Shown in pieces: positions 41,618 to 51,981 of a stretch of DNA of 64,000 bases (position 1 is the first letter of the stretch; every line of letters starts with the position of its first letter). Below the pieces are notes generated by a model, which searched no databases, was not told the DNA's origin, and was given only the letters and a program-made list of their open reading frames with translations. The position numbers and the translations under genes were made by a program. Source of the stretch: Lethocerus indicus (taxonomy: Eukaryota; Arthropoda; Insecta; Hemiptera; Belostomatidae). The stretch spans positions 29,399,872 to 29,463,871 of the forward strand of contig JACDQD010000004.1 of NCBI GenBank assembly GCA_019843655.1. The letters are read 5' to 3'.

Positions 41618-44600
41618 ATTTATAGCTAGTAGGAAGAATTTTTGGCATACTGATGTAATACTCAGTGTTTAAACTTCGGGATCAAGGTAGAGTGTAAACA
41701 CAAATCTGTCAATGTTATTATAATCTGTTTAGTAATTTAAATGATTTTAATAATTCAAAAGACGGTACAGGATGATATTTCATTGCCAATCTCAATTTCT
41801 GGCAATATAAATTATTTAAAATGAAACGTTTCTCTTCCAAGTAGCAGAAGGATTTCAGAAATTTTAGAAGGGAAGAGGTCGGGTTTAACTCATAATCAGC
41901 TTTGTTTGACAGCGGCTGAATGTTAACTCTTGCTCCAATAATAGTTAATTAAAGCTGTGTAATGTTTTTCGACTGCATAGCCGGACTGGCTGCTTCTGAC
42001 GGAAACCCTAACTAGGTGAGCCGCCCTCTTAGTCTTTCCACTCTTAAAAAATGAAAAAACATTTTTTCTCTGAGCCGTCTTTCATATTGTTTACACTGCC
42101 GGGAGAACAGATGAGCGTTTGCGGTATTATGGAACGATTATTAGACTGTAAGGAAAGTGTTTTCCTTAACGGCCGGCTACTGTTGCGATCACTATAGAAA
42201 ATTTCCGAGTAAGCATTAATAATTATATATAATCAACGATTTAAAGTAAGCAAGAAGAAACAAAGAAAAAGAACACCCGTCTATATAATACCGAATATTA
42301 CAAGATGAAAAAAGCCGTATTTGAAATAGAAAAAAAATCGAACCAACCCAACAGATGTACAATTGAATAGTAAAACGATTACTGAGTGCTCTACAAAATA
42401 TATAAAATGAAGAATACCTATCCTGCAGAAATATACTAAACCTAATAAATTTATGTTAGTTGAAATAAACAGCGCACTCCATAGTATACCATGCAGTATG
42501 TTATACTTTGTATATGTTTTAATATATATTGTTTCCTAATATCTCGAATTCGGAAGTAATTATCCAGAAAACGGCGATGTTTCTTCCTTCAGTAGTGCAC
42601 TGGGGAGGAAATATCTCGTATGACAGCCCTTTCGGAAATGTCTCCTAAATCAATTGAAGAGTGTTCTCCTCCTCCTCCTTCGTGTTATTTCAAGTAGCGG
42701 CGCCGCTGACACGTTAATCGAGTCTGCAAACAATGAAGACTAAACGTGGAAACGTCACCCGACACGTCGAAAAGCCCGCTTATAATTGTTATAATAACGT
42801 CTTTAATATGACTGCCGCTTAGCGTTACTTCAACTTTCATCCCAATTTAAGCTCCCGGCGTTCTTTACATACCGCGACAGGGTGTCCGACGGAAAATAGT
42901 ATTCTTAACCGCGCAATATTTTTTAAAAATTAAATATATACATCAATAATTAACTAATCTAAACGTACGTTATACGTTTGTAGTAGATAATGAAGTGATC
43001 TTATGTAAAACATCTATAATTAACGTCATTTAATATGCTAATTCGCAATGTGCTGTATACCATACATTTTTAGAGCATGGCAAACTTAAACTAATTTCAG
43101 AGAACATTTATTAATTTTGTTTCGGTTGTTTTACTCTTGTCTAGTAACAAGACCGACGGTTTTTCGCGCTTTAGCTGCGATCCCGAGTCTTCCTTGCAAA
43201 TTCCAAAGGTCGAAGGAGCCAGGATGCCCTCATTATTTTCCTTTTGAAAACAAGGTTCGAATCAGAACACTTGCCTTTCATTCAGTTCATCATTGTCGCA
43301 GGGCGAGCCTTTCTTCGGCGAGCGATTCTTTTTAGAAAAACTCGAGAAGTGTATATTGATACAGTCGGGGAATAAATTAATGATACAGAGACGCGTTCAT
43401 GTATGTACTGAAAATTTATCCTAACCATATCTAACCAAAGAAATGTTAATTTGAAGAAGAAAACAGGAAGGAATATTGCATAGGCATCCAATTTAGCCTG
43501 TTACTATTTGGTAAGGCGGAATTTGCGGAGTCTGGTCGAAGCTGGTATTATATACGGCTCGGCTTAAGTTAATTCATAAAAGGCGCTGATAATGAAACTG
43601 CGAAAAACCCAATTTGTTACAGTTTATATTCGGACGGGGCTAAAAGAAATAGAAATTCTAAATAACTATATATAATAGTGGATTTTACAAGAAACAAACA
43701 ATCGCAACATGTTTCATCTTAATGAAATTATCATCCGAATTTGTAGTTTGAACATGCTGAAATAATACATAAAACTAAAACTGTTCTGTTAAAGCAATGT
43801 TTACGACGCATAATTACAATATTATTAATTTATTTTGCACTGATGGGTACAATTTATATAATTACAGGAAAATTAGGTTATAATTATTTAGTTGCGGTAT
43901 GATTTTCTAGTATTATAATTATTGTTAATATAGGGGTACATATATTCTAATAAATAAAACTAGAACAGCTGAAAATATTAACAGTTATTATAGTTGAAAA
44001 ATAATTAGTTTTAGTATCACCCCCAGCGATTAAAGTGTGCGATCGAATTTTTCTTGGTTAGGCGATTATTGGGAAGAGGTTGATATCCGAGAGGAAATTT
44101 ATAAAAAGGACCGAGTAAGGGATCCGCGATTCCAACATCTTTCGGGTGGACGCAATAATCCCGACAGCATGGGACGATAATATTTCCATGAAAAGGAGAT
44201 TTGACTCCCAGTTATTAAATTGGGTCCTGAAACCTTATGATCAGAATCCGACTGTGACGGCGTACTAGCCGTCTATCAAGACGGCGTATAAAATTACGAG
44301 AAACGAAGTTGAAATACGCGAAGGGAATCAATTCCGTTTGAATTCTATTACTGTAAATAGAATATATCAATGACGGAACTGGATGAAAAGGGGGGAACGG
44401 ATATTTTCTCGTCTATTATTATGCCTCACTCAATTCGTTTTTCGAGGAAAAACATTCATAAAAATTACGTTCTCCTAAAAACATTTTTAAATTAGAGGTA
44501 ATTTTTAAAATGTATTTGTTGTTTCGCGACTAAATCCGTTGCAATGAAATCAATCAACGATTGTGAGTTTGATGATATAATCTACGACAGGAATCTCATA

Positions 44601-44866
44601 AAAATTAAATTTACCCGAGATTTATTATAAGAATATGACAAATGTATATTAATTCCTTCCGGTGTCGAATACACTTTGTACGTCATTTTTATAAGATGGA
44701 TTGCTCTAATTTAATGGTTTCTTCTGTTGTACAATAATTAGTCCCGATTTTGACATAAAAAAATTATTTCTACGATATTTATCGTAATGTTGGTAGATAG
44801 TGAAGAAGCATCGAGGGAGATAAGACAACACGTAATGTCCGAATTGTTCAAATTAAGTAGAATATA
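41618..44866. other. Presumed receptor intron; no gene seen
   Basis: AT-rich non-coding sequence between foldback member D and the first mariner. Minor GC patches lie near 42.65-42.9 and 43.15-43.3 kb. Nothing else was recognised. Confidence 0.5.
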
Positions 44867-44995
44867 TATTGGGTTGACAACTAAATAATTGCGGATTTCA
44901 CCAACAAGTGGCGTTTTACATATTTTTAAGTACGTAAACATCTTTGCGCAAATAAGCCGTAGATGGTTTTGAATGCACGTATAAGATACATTCAG

Positions 44996-45259
44996 CTAAT
45001 CTGCAATGTCCCTTGTTGAACTATGGCGATCCGAATCAATAATGGCATTTATTTGGTCATCATCGACCTCCACCGGACGTCCAGAGCGCTCCTCATCTTT
45101 TAATGAAAAATCCCCCGACCGGAATTTTGCGAACCAGTACTGACTCTGCCGTTCTTTTAAGGCTTCATGACCGTACACAGCGTACATCTTTTTATGAGCC
45201 TGCGAGGCATTAACACCTTTGCGAAAATAAATAAGCGAAATGTGACGGAAACGCTCACT
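44996..45259 (-). pseudogene. Mariner transposase N-terminal remnant
   Basis: About 88 codons of the DNA-binding part of a mariner transposase. Recognisable pieces, in order, are RHISLIYFRKGVNASQAHKK (first helix-turn-helix), WFAKFRSGDFSLKD, RSGRPVEVDDDQ and a second helix-turn-helix start that meets a TAG at 44996. Beyond the stop the frame continues as LNVSYTCIQNHL and then into the terminal repeat. The expected start methionine is lost: a TGA precedes the first conserved residues. The full-length family protein is about 345 residues with a D,D34D catalytic triad, and none of that remains. It cannot be an active transposase. Confidence 0.5.
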
Positions 45260-45415
45260 TCAGTTCACCGTGTTTTAGCTTTTTATACAAACACACACAC
45301 ACACACAATTCAACTGGTCAATGTATTTTTGATACTGAATGTTTCAGAAAGGACCAAATAATAACATATCAAAGAATCTTATCTGTGCAACGATGTTGAC
45401 GTACTTAAAAATATG

Positions 45416-45919
45416 CGGATTTCCTTGCCCTCCTGTTCTATTTAACCGTACTCCTATCCCGACCCAACAGCAGGCTCGCTACCTCGGGCTCTATACAGAC
45501 AACGACTCACGTGGAATCCCCATACCCGACTGAAAAGAACAGATCTAAATCGTAAATTTGGACTGTTCAGACCTCTTTTGAAAAGGACATCAAAACTGAC
45601 AATAGTCAGCAAACTGACAATATATAAAGCAGGACATACGGAATAGAACTATGGGGTTCCGCCAAGAAATCCAACATCGCTCGCATCCAAACATTCCATT
45701 CAAAAGTCCTTCGCACCATCCTTAATGCTCCCCGGTATGTTTCTAACCGAACAATCCATAATTACCTCAACATACCGACAGTCGATGAAGTCGCAAAATC
45801 ACGCATCATCACTGGATGGCGTCTTCATCGAGTGAAACAAGTGAAACTAATCAAACAGACCGCAATTGTACCTATAACTGGCACATAGTTGATTGTACAA
45901 TAAATAAAGTTAAAAAAAA
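45416..45919 (+). mobile_element. 3' end of a jockey-like non-LTR retrotransposon, nested in the mariner
   Basis: About 504 bp encoding the end of a jockey-clade reverse-transcriptase ORF, broken by frameshifts. An early frame gives QQARYLGLYTDND; a second frame gives DLNRKFGLFRPLLKR and SKLTIYKAG; from 45640 to the TAG at 45886-45888 an open frame gives IELWGSAKKSNIARIQ, FHSKVLRTILNAPRYVSNRT and LNIPTVDEVAKSR. These are the post-thumb motifs typical of insect jockey-type elements (GIQLWG..., SKVLR.I.NAPWYV.N..., L.IP.V...I). A short 3' UTR follows with AATAAA and a terminal A8 run (45912-45919), the normal 3' end. It is 5'-truncated. About 14 bp of mariner sequence present in the other copy is missing at the insertion point, so insertion involved a small target deletion. 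Confidence 0.5.
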
Positions 45920-45977
45920 TTGGTGAAATCCGTAATTACTTAGTTGTCAACCCAATATAATGTTTTTAGTGACCCTC

Positions 45978-46009
45978 ACGGAATTGATTCTTACCTTTAA
46001 TACAGTCGA
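45978..46009 (-). repeat. Direct repeat, inner copy (duplicated splice-donor region)
   Basis: A 32-bp segment that matches 46385-46416 at 27 of 32 positions by eye. On the minus strand it reads ATTAAAG|GTAAGAATC, so it carries a second potential 5' splice site with GT at 45994-45993, nominally better than the exon's own. It probably arose as a target-site duplication of the insertion between the two copies. Confidence 0.5.
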
Positions 46010-46384
46010 TTTGTTCTTTTTTTGGGGGGGCCTTCTGGGTTTTGTCTGTTATCGACGTTTCGCAAAATTTACCGGTTCCGTCATCAGAGTCGGGCCCCGA
46101 TCCCACCGGAAGTAGGATATTGAACATTTAAAAATTCAATATTTCTTATAATCGGAAGTATATATTGCAGTATATATTATTCAATGCGTTTAATATAAGA
46201 TGGAGTGATATCTGAATACCATTTGATGAACTACTATCCTCGATCGAACATCCTACGGTCCTATCAGTGATAATTGTTATATGGCGGTACGGAATGAATA
46301 TAACTTTCACAGTGGCCGATCCTTGTCTTCTGATGTTGTTCAGATCCCTCCGTCAATTAGTTTACACATCTGAAAATCAAAGTA
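46010..46384 (-). mobile_element. Insertion with a hammerhead-core-like motif, probable Penelope-like element remnant
   Basis: About 375 bp lying between two 32-bp imperfect direct repeats just inside the receptor intron. On the minus strand it contains CTGATGA (46087-46081), a 19-nt spacer, GAAAC (46061-46057) and GTC (46056-46054), in the order of the hammerhead ribozyme core (CUGAUGA, stem II, GAAA, stem III, cleavage triplet). This is followed by AT-poor sequence and a C run plus an A run near its inner end. Penelope-like retroelements are known to carry minimal hammerheads in their long terminal regions. The stem II here is degenerate and stem I does not pair well, so the copy is probably inactive. 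No reverse transcriptase or GIY-YIG endonuclease coding is present, so the family call is tentative. Confidence 0.5.
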
Positions 46385-46416
46385 ACGGAATTAACTCCTA
46401 CCTTTAATGAAGTCGA
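46385..46416 (-). repeat. Direct repeat, outer copy (receptor exon-intron junction)
   Basis: This copy spans the last 15 bases of the receptor exon and the first 17 of the intron, including the donor site in use. It is the presumed original of the repeat at 45978-46009. Confidence 0.5.
46395..46405 (-). other. 5' splice donor of the receptor exon
   Basis: Minus-strand AAAG|GTAGGAG, with the exon ending at 46402 and GT at 46401-46400. It falls directly after the conserved VDFIK residues and splits the following glycine codon after its first base (phase 1). The reading frame runs only to a TAA shortly inside the intron, as expected. A near copy of this donor region occurs 407 bp further into the intron, at 45978-46009. 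Confidence 0.5.
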
Positions 46417-46872
46417 CCGCCATCTCGAGGCCGTAAGTGTCCTTATCGCAGTCGTCCAATATGTGGGCTCCTATAGTGAAGCGATGTTTGTTCCTGTTGT
46501 TGATGATGTCGAGTGTGTAGAGCATGGTCTCTAGGGCCTGAATGCCGCCCTGGGGCATGATGGGGCCGCAGGTGACGGTGTCCTCGCGCTCGTGTACCAT
46601 CATGAGGCCGCCCAGGACGAGGTCGCCCTCGACGACGGCCTCCCGCTTCACCGGCCACCAGGGCTGCCTCTCGTTGGCCGGCCAGGGTCCCGGCGGCCCC
46701 TCGTCCACCAGCGACCTGAAATTCCTCCCCTGCAGGTAGTCGGCGTAGTGGGGCCGGAGTGAGAGCAGCCTGTGGCGGCTGTGCCTGTGCTGGTGCCTGA
46801 CGGCCGCCAGGGTCCGGCGGCCACCGCCGCCACTACCGCCAGCAAACAATACACACTCAGGTGTCGCCGCAT
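46402..46872 (-). CDS. mtt: Metabotropic glutamate receptor-like (mangetout/mXR type), first coding exon, partial, apparent frameshift
   Basis: This exon encodes the start of a class C G-protein-coupled receptor: a secreted signal peptide and the first lobe of the extracellular Venus-flytrap ligand-binding domain. The ATG at 46872 opens MRRHLSVYCLLAVVAAVAAG, a classic signal peptide. The conserved part, 75 codons from 46627 to 46402, has GDLVLGGLMMVHERED, TCGPIMPQGGIQALE, MLYTLDIIN, IGAHILDDCDKDTYGLEMA and VDFIKG. These are hallmarks of metabotropic glutamate receptors, with the two domain cysteines present. From family knowledge, the DDCDKDTYGLEMAVDFIKG wording is closer to insect mangetout (mXR) than to classical mGluR, which has a CSRDTYAL type. 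The signal peptide and this domain lie in different frames: the domain frame has no ATG upstream in the exon and a TGA at 46999-46997. One missing base between about 46830 and 46650 would join them. The intron phase at the 3' end is 1. The rest of the receptor (second lobe, cysteine-rich region, seven helices) is not in view. Family assignment is firm; the mtt orthology is likely. Confidence 0.5.
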
Positions 46873-47033
46873 TTCCCGAGCTCCGCCCTATTCCCGACAG
46901 CCATATCGCTCCACCATCGACCGCATCATAACAAACCTTTTCTCTCAATTCTCCCCGAGAGGACCCTCCGCTTCTGTTCCTCTTCGCCCGCGCCTCTCAC
47001 CGCACAAACGGACGGTCCGAAACATCTCCGGAT
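46873..47033 (-). other. 5' UTR portion of the receptor exon with two upstream ORFs
   Basis: This GC-rich stretch lies between the inferred splice acceptor and the receptor ATG at 46872. It holds two upstream ORFs, both in the same frame as the signal-peptide ATG. The first starts at 47025 and ends in TGA at 46947-46945 (26 codons). The second starts at 46929, with another ATG at 46926, and ends in TAG at 46890-46888, only 15 nt before the main ATG. Such uORFs usually lower translation of the main frame; that effect is inference. The main ATG has a purine (G) at -3, an adequate but not ideal context. Confidence 0.5.
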
Positions 47034-47052
47034 CTAAGAGAAAAACAGCAAC
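47034..47052 (-). other. 3' splice acceptor of the receptor exon
   Basis: Read on the minus strand, the sequence ending at 47034 is TTGCTGTTTTTCTCTTAG, a pyrimidine tract followed directly by AG. It is the best acceptor seen upstream of the receptor ATG and would start the exon at 47033. The exon could instead be the transcript's first exon, which would make this site coincidental, but its quality argues against that. Confidence 0.5.
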
Positions 47053-49113
47053 TATTTATTTCGGGTCCCCGCTACGAATTAAATTTATTTCATACCGAAT
47101 CCTTACACACAGATCGTATCGATTGGACGAGAATGTCAAATATCGCCCGGATTGTTTCCGGTTTAATTAATTCCGGTTTAATCGTAAAACAGAAACCGCG
47201 AATGCGGTTGACACTCTCAGCATTCAAACACGTTTCAACGTCAAACATTGTCAAAGCGAATGCGATAACATTTCCCGACAATAATTGCGTGTATCATTGA
47301 ACAGTCCGACGTTATTCGAGTTAGACGCGTGTAGGATATCGATACAAAGATTGCGAATGAAATAAACGATGAATCACACCGGTGATTAATTTTCTATTTA
47401 TTTATTCGATATGCCGAGATTAAATAATTCGATATTACTCGTTACACGGTTATTATGTAAATAATTTTATTTATTATTCTTCCTATAATTTGTAATTTAA
47501 TTTATCGCTCTAACTCTCTTGTCGAAAGTTTATTACTCCCGTCCTTCTGGAAATTGGAAATTCAATAAAAGTACCCAAACAGCATTAACCGACTTTTATG
47601 GACTATGTGCTAACTTTCGAAATATGCTGTAAAAGTGCCGTTTATAATGAACTTCGTGCAAGTATTAATAACCTCCCATTAAAGGCAGATACAAGGAACG
47701 TGTGATTCATGTTATTTGCCAACAAAGAGACAGTCAAACCGGGTAATAAAGAGGTAATTCTATTTTAATTATATGAGAAATTTTGCAGGAAAATTCAAAT
47801 TAGTTCATCCTAAATTAGCTCGGCATTTCGGTTTTAACTATGGTTATTGAATTAATTGTTGTTTAAATAAATTGATGAATTCGTGCGCGTAATGTATCGG
47901 TTTAACTTTGGCTTGCCAGAGTATTTTAGGAATAAGATATTTTTTGACTGAATTTTGATGGAATACAAATCGATAATATATTCCTGATCGTCGAATTGGG
48001 ATAATTAGCAAAATACGATATCATTGTTAGGCATTGGTATTGTTAGATATCAGAAGGCAGGCAACCCTCTTTTGTATTACTCTTAACGGCAATTACAAAT
48101 TAAATTGGACCCGGATCATTGGGCAGCTTCATTTTATTTCGACTAGCGGAAAGTTCAATCTGAATTTGGCGAAATCGTTGAAATATACCCACACTCTACA
48201 CTTAGCTAGCTTTTAATTTTATAATGCTTTCTAAATAAGGGACGTGTAATTTTCCGTGTGAATATCTCTGATTATAATGACAATTGTGAAAACGCAGTAA
48301 CAACAATTTCAGATATTATTATTAAAGGTGCCGAAATTTATTTCGGTAGTCGCTTGGCTCCACCGCAAATTAATATCTATTGAACGCAATATTAATATAT
48401 ATTGAAATATATAAGACAATAATTGGAATTTATCTATAATTAATTTTTAAATATAACTTCAAAATTTCAAGGCATTCCGGGACTAATGGATACATTATTC
48501 TCATAATTTTTACTTATATATGACTAACTATCTTCACCGTTGTTTTGACAAACCGTTTGTCGAGACTATTAATTTTATGCTATATACTATTACTATTGAA
48601 AGCTATATCACTTGCTGAATAGTACTTACTGAAATTTCGATAAGTCCTCTAGCGCCGAATAACTCGTTAATCGAGCGATCCTGGAAAGAAATCGTTATTC
48701 GTACGCAGTTCCTAGCCGATTTCAGCGGACAGAATCAATTATTAAGCGGCGGAGCCAATTGGAAAAAGAGTAGGTTGATTTTGGATCGCAAGGGGGTTGC
48801 CTTCGAAATCATTTATTAACACTCATTGGGACGGGTTCGCTTTGCACAATTCGGGATTTCAAAAAGAATCCGTTAATTACTTTTTCACGTAGTAGGGATT
48901 AAATATGTAGCGGGGTTGTCGAATTATTAATTAATGTATCGACAGAAATTAGAGGGAATAATTTAAAATCCCGTCGCACTGGCGTCGGGCTACATACCTC
49001 TCTGATACGATAAGAGCGTTAATATCCACAGCCGTGTCAATCGTCCGCACTCAAATCTGCACGATCACTTCGAGTAGTCGCAGCAAGGTTGTAAAACAAA
49101 TTGAGAATAACTT
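47053..49113 (-). other. Inferred intron in the 5' UTR of the receptor gene
   Basis: AT-rich sequence with homeodomain-type TAATTA motifs and no recognisable coding exon on either strand. It would be the intron between the candidate leader exon and the receptor exon. Open frames here, including one overlapping the receptor exon on the plus strand, look like chance or shadows. Confidence 0.5.
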
Positions 49114-49115
49114 AC

Positions 49116-49277
49116 TTGGAGGGACGAGAAAATTATTTAATTACATTTAAACGGGCGTTATCCGGCGGAACCGAACGAACGGTACGGTGAATCGGCCGCA
49201 GTGAATTGGGGGGTGCGTACGATTGGGAAGGGGGGACGACGACGACGACGATGTGAACGGGAGAACGAGTGGCGACT
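49116..49277 (-). other. Candidate 5' non-coding exon of the receptor gene
   Basis: On the minus strand this block runs from an initiator-like TCAGTC (A at 49277) through CpG-rich sequence to a strong 5' splice site, CCAA|GTAAGTTATT, with GT at 49115-49114. Joined to the acceptor at 47034 it would leave an intron of about 2.1 kb and place an untranslated leader ahead of the receptor exon. Several open frames cross it, but none resembles a known protein and the block is rich in proline-, serine- and arginine-type codons from its base composition. The role is inferred only from splice-site quality, orientation and position. Confidence 0.5.
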
Positions 49278-49440
49278 GAGCGTGAGGCGAAGGCTGTGGG
49301 GGCGGCTGGCGGCTGAATGAGATGGGCGTACCCGGCCTCGGCCGCCGGCGGCCCCGCACCGCGCAAGCCCCGAGTTCAAACACAACGCCACCTCGGGGGG
49401 AGGAGGCTGTCTCCCCGAAATTACCCCCCCCGAAATAGGA
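49240..49440 (-). promoter_or_regulatory. Candidate TATA-less promoter / CpG-rich island
   Basis: This is a patch of high GC and high CpG in AT-rich surroundings, including a short GAC/GTC trinucleotide run near 49237-49252. On the minus strand, GCTCAGTCGCC at 49277 fits an arthropod initiator. The bases at +28 to +32 are CGTCG, matching four of the five positions of the downstream promoter element. No TATA box is seen at -30. It lies about 2.2 kb upstream of the receptor exon on the same strand. Promoter status is inference. Confidence 0.5.
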
Positions 49441-51981
49441 ATTCTTGTGTCATTACCGGCTGATAGTACCGTACCTATACCGCATAGAATGGCCGGGATA
49501 TATTTCTTCTTGGAAAAAAGAATTTGCTCCAAGGACGGTAAACCGGTCGACAAAATCGTCGGTAAACTTATTTAATAGATACAGACCTTATCCCGCCTTG
49601 ATTTGGGTACTGTAGCACTTGGAGTTACTCGTCAGATGTTTCATTCTAATGCCTGCAAGACAAACATTTTTAATCTATCTTTAAATACGTATCTGGATAA
49701 CAAGAACGATCCGAGAGAAGGCAGCCGAATAATCTGAAATTTCAGTCCGACGGAATAAGAAATAATTCGTAAGAATACGCCCGGTTATGCAGTCCCGTAA
49801 TCGAATGAAAATGGCCAATAGAGCGGCATTTCATTCCAGTTTCCAATTACTGCATTTCTGGGCAGAGCCGGCCGGCTTAATGACCCAAGTTCAAATCCAG
49901 GAGGTGGCCCGAATTTGAATTGAAGAACCGACCTGCGTATCCCCCCCAAGGTGTACTTTACATGATTCCGGCGTATATATGAATAATTGGGTTTGCTGCA
50001 ATTCTGAGAATCATTTCCTGCCTAATACTCTTGTTATACTGTGTACATTTAAATGTCCCAGTAATATTATTAGTTCCGGTTTTTGATTCAGTGGCTAATG
50101 TGTTGAAATTTAAATTAAATAATGTGCGCAGAAGATGGAAGGGTTTGTTTATAATAAATGCCTTCGTATTCGGAGATATACCTTCTTAAAATGTTGAATG
50201 TGCAGTTGAATATTGGGATCTTACTGCATCTTCCGATATACTTTTGGGTGTGGTATAAGTGGGAAAAATTTCAATTATTGGCATGCAAATTCCCAGTAGT
50301 AGGTTATTTATATTTCCAGTTTTTATTCAGAAACATAGAATTTTGCAAAGACTATTTACAAATATTTTCGTAACTAGACATTTCTGTCAGTGATTTGATG
50401 CCAATGTCGAAATCCAATATAAGGATCGCGATACGGACACAAATCTCATAAAGGCGCTAACTCCCGCCGGATTATACGCAAAATAAAAAAAGCAGGATAA
50501 AACGCGAATACTGCGACCAATTTCCAGATAAGCCCATGCAATCGACGATAATATAACAGTTGTCACACCTATGTGTGAATGAAAATTCACATTTGTTGTC
50601 AGAACCTTTTTCCTCAATATCGAGTAAGTGCAATCTATTTAAATGTCATCCAGGTCTAATTTATGTTATAGCGATGTAAGCACCCACGCATACTTAATTA
50701 CGGAGATGCGTGTTCGCGAATGGCCATCAAATAGGTCACTTCGGAGGATATTGTGCCCGCATGCAACTTACATTTTTCAGAAACATTGTAATTAATGTCC
50801 ATTCCGTACTGGAATACTTAATACGGTGTCGAATCCAGAAAACTACGCGAGTTTAGAGAGGTTAGAATATTTCTGGTAATTTGTATTGCTTTCTCGAAAT
50901 ATATGGCCAGTGGATTTTCCAGTTCATTCACGGAATGGTTCGACTTTGAATTAGAAACTGCGGCACACCTATAGTGAAAAGTGCGCTCGATTTAGTTGGC
51001 CTAATGAAATCAAACGGTCATGTCCTGTCCGGTGCGTAATGCGCTTCAACCAATTGGCGGCTGGATGTAAATTCGTTACATCCGGTCAAGTTCAATTTCG
51101 GCGTACGAAGCCGGACAATTGAAGTTAACGGGAGAGAGCAGCGGTCGGGAGAGGGAGTTGTATCTAGGCGATAGGGCCCGTTAGTAGCGACCGTTCCAGA
51201 TTTGACCCTGCCATTTGTCGGGATGCCCTTTACGGGAGCCATGTGCGGCTCACAAACATAAAATCCAACATTTCCGAATCGCCGGCATTCCATCGACGAG
51301 TTTTACCTTCCATTTTACCGACAGTTTGCGCTCCCGCCAGTGGACATTCGGAAAAAAATTCCCATACCTATCGGCCAAGGACCGTACTCACCAAACATTC
51401 ACACAGTTCGCTCGATCGCCCCTCTACGTTCTCCGAAACTGTATAAATGCCGGTAGTATTTGAGGAATTGCGGTACGCTGAAACCACATTCAGGTGTTAT
51501 AGAATTTGATTTATTTTACGCAAATATAAAAACGGTATTACCAGTCCATCAATTCACTTGGAAGACTCTTGGAGACCCCACAAAGAAAATACTGGTTGCA
51601 TCACACAATAGCCAAAAAATACACATTTAACTGTCATAAATAAATATAATGTGAAATTGCCACGAACGCTTGGCGGCTGATTAGAAATTAACACTACTTC
51701 ATGTACCCCACATTTAGCAAAAATTAAATCCCGTATCCAAATCAAAAGTATACATTCGGCCCTTGATCGGCCGATCGAAAACGGAAACAAGAATTCGGAA
51801 CTGGTAAACTGACAGAAGAACAATCCAATTAAGCCCAGAAACCGAAAACGGCTTAATTTATAATCGCATTGGCGAATGGAGGGAAAATGCGACAATAATT
51901 GAGATGTTCAAAGCCTTTGTGGACCTGGAACACTTAAATAAAATTAATCGTATTGTATATATTTTACTATATATGTATACA
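49441..51981. other. Upstream or intergenic DNA; no gene seen
   Basis: Mixed composition with a moderately CpG-rich part near 51.0-51.45 kb, where open frames overlap on both strands without family resemblance. A 71-codon ATG frame at 50158-50373 is hydrophobic and AT-rich and is probably chance. Confidence 0.5.

Larger units (their letters stand above)
44869..45955 (-). mobile_element. Mariner element, internally deleted, interrupted by a jockey-like fragment
   Basis: The element begins TTGGGTTGACAACTAAATAA and ends in the inverse of the same motif, and is flanked by TA on both sides (44867-44868 and 45956-45957), the mariner target duplication. The left inverted repeat runs to about 44956. 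The right one is split into 45379-45415 and 45920-45955 by a foreign insert. The minus strand keeps the N-terminal part of a mariner transposase; the catalytic DDD domain is gone and the helix-turn-helix region runs straight into the inverted repeat. Without the insert the element would be about 580 bp, so it is a non-autonomous deletion derivative. The motif style resembles the mellifera-type mariners, a weak assignment. An (AC)n run sits at 45290-45307. Confidence 0.5.

Noticed and set aside
46542..47170. Long plus-strand open frames over the receptor exon (46542-46739 and 46772-47170)
   Set aside because: They are antisense shadows of the GC-rich receptor exon and show no family resemblance.
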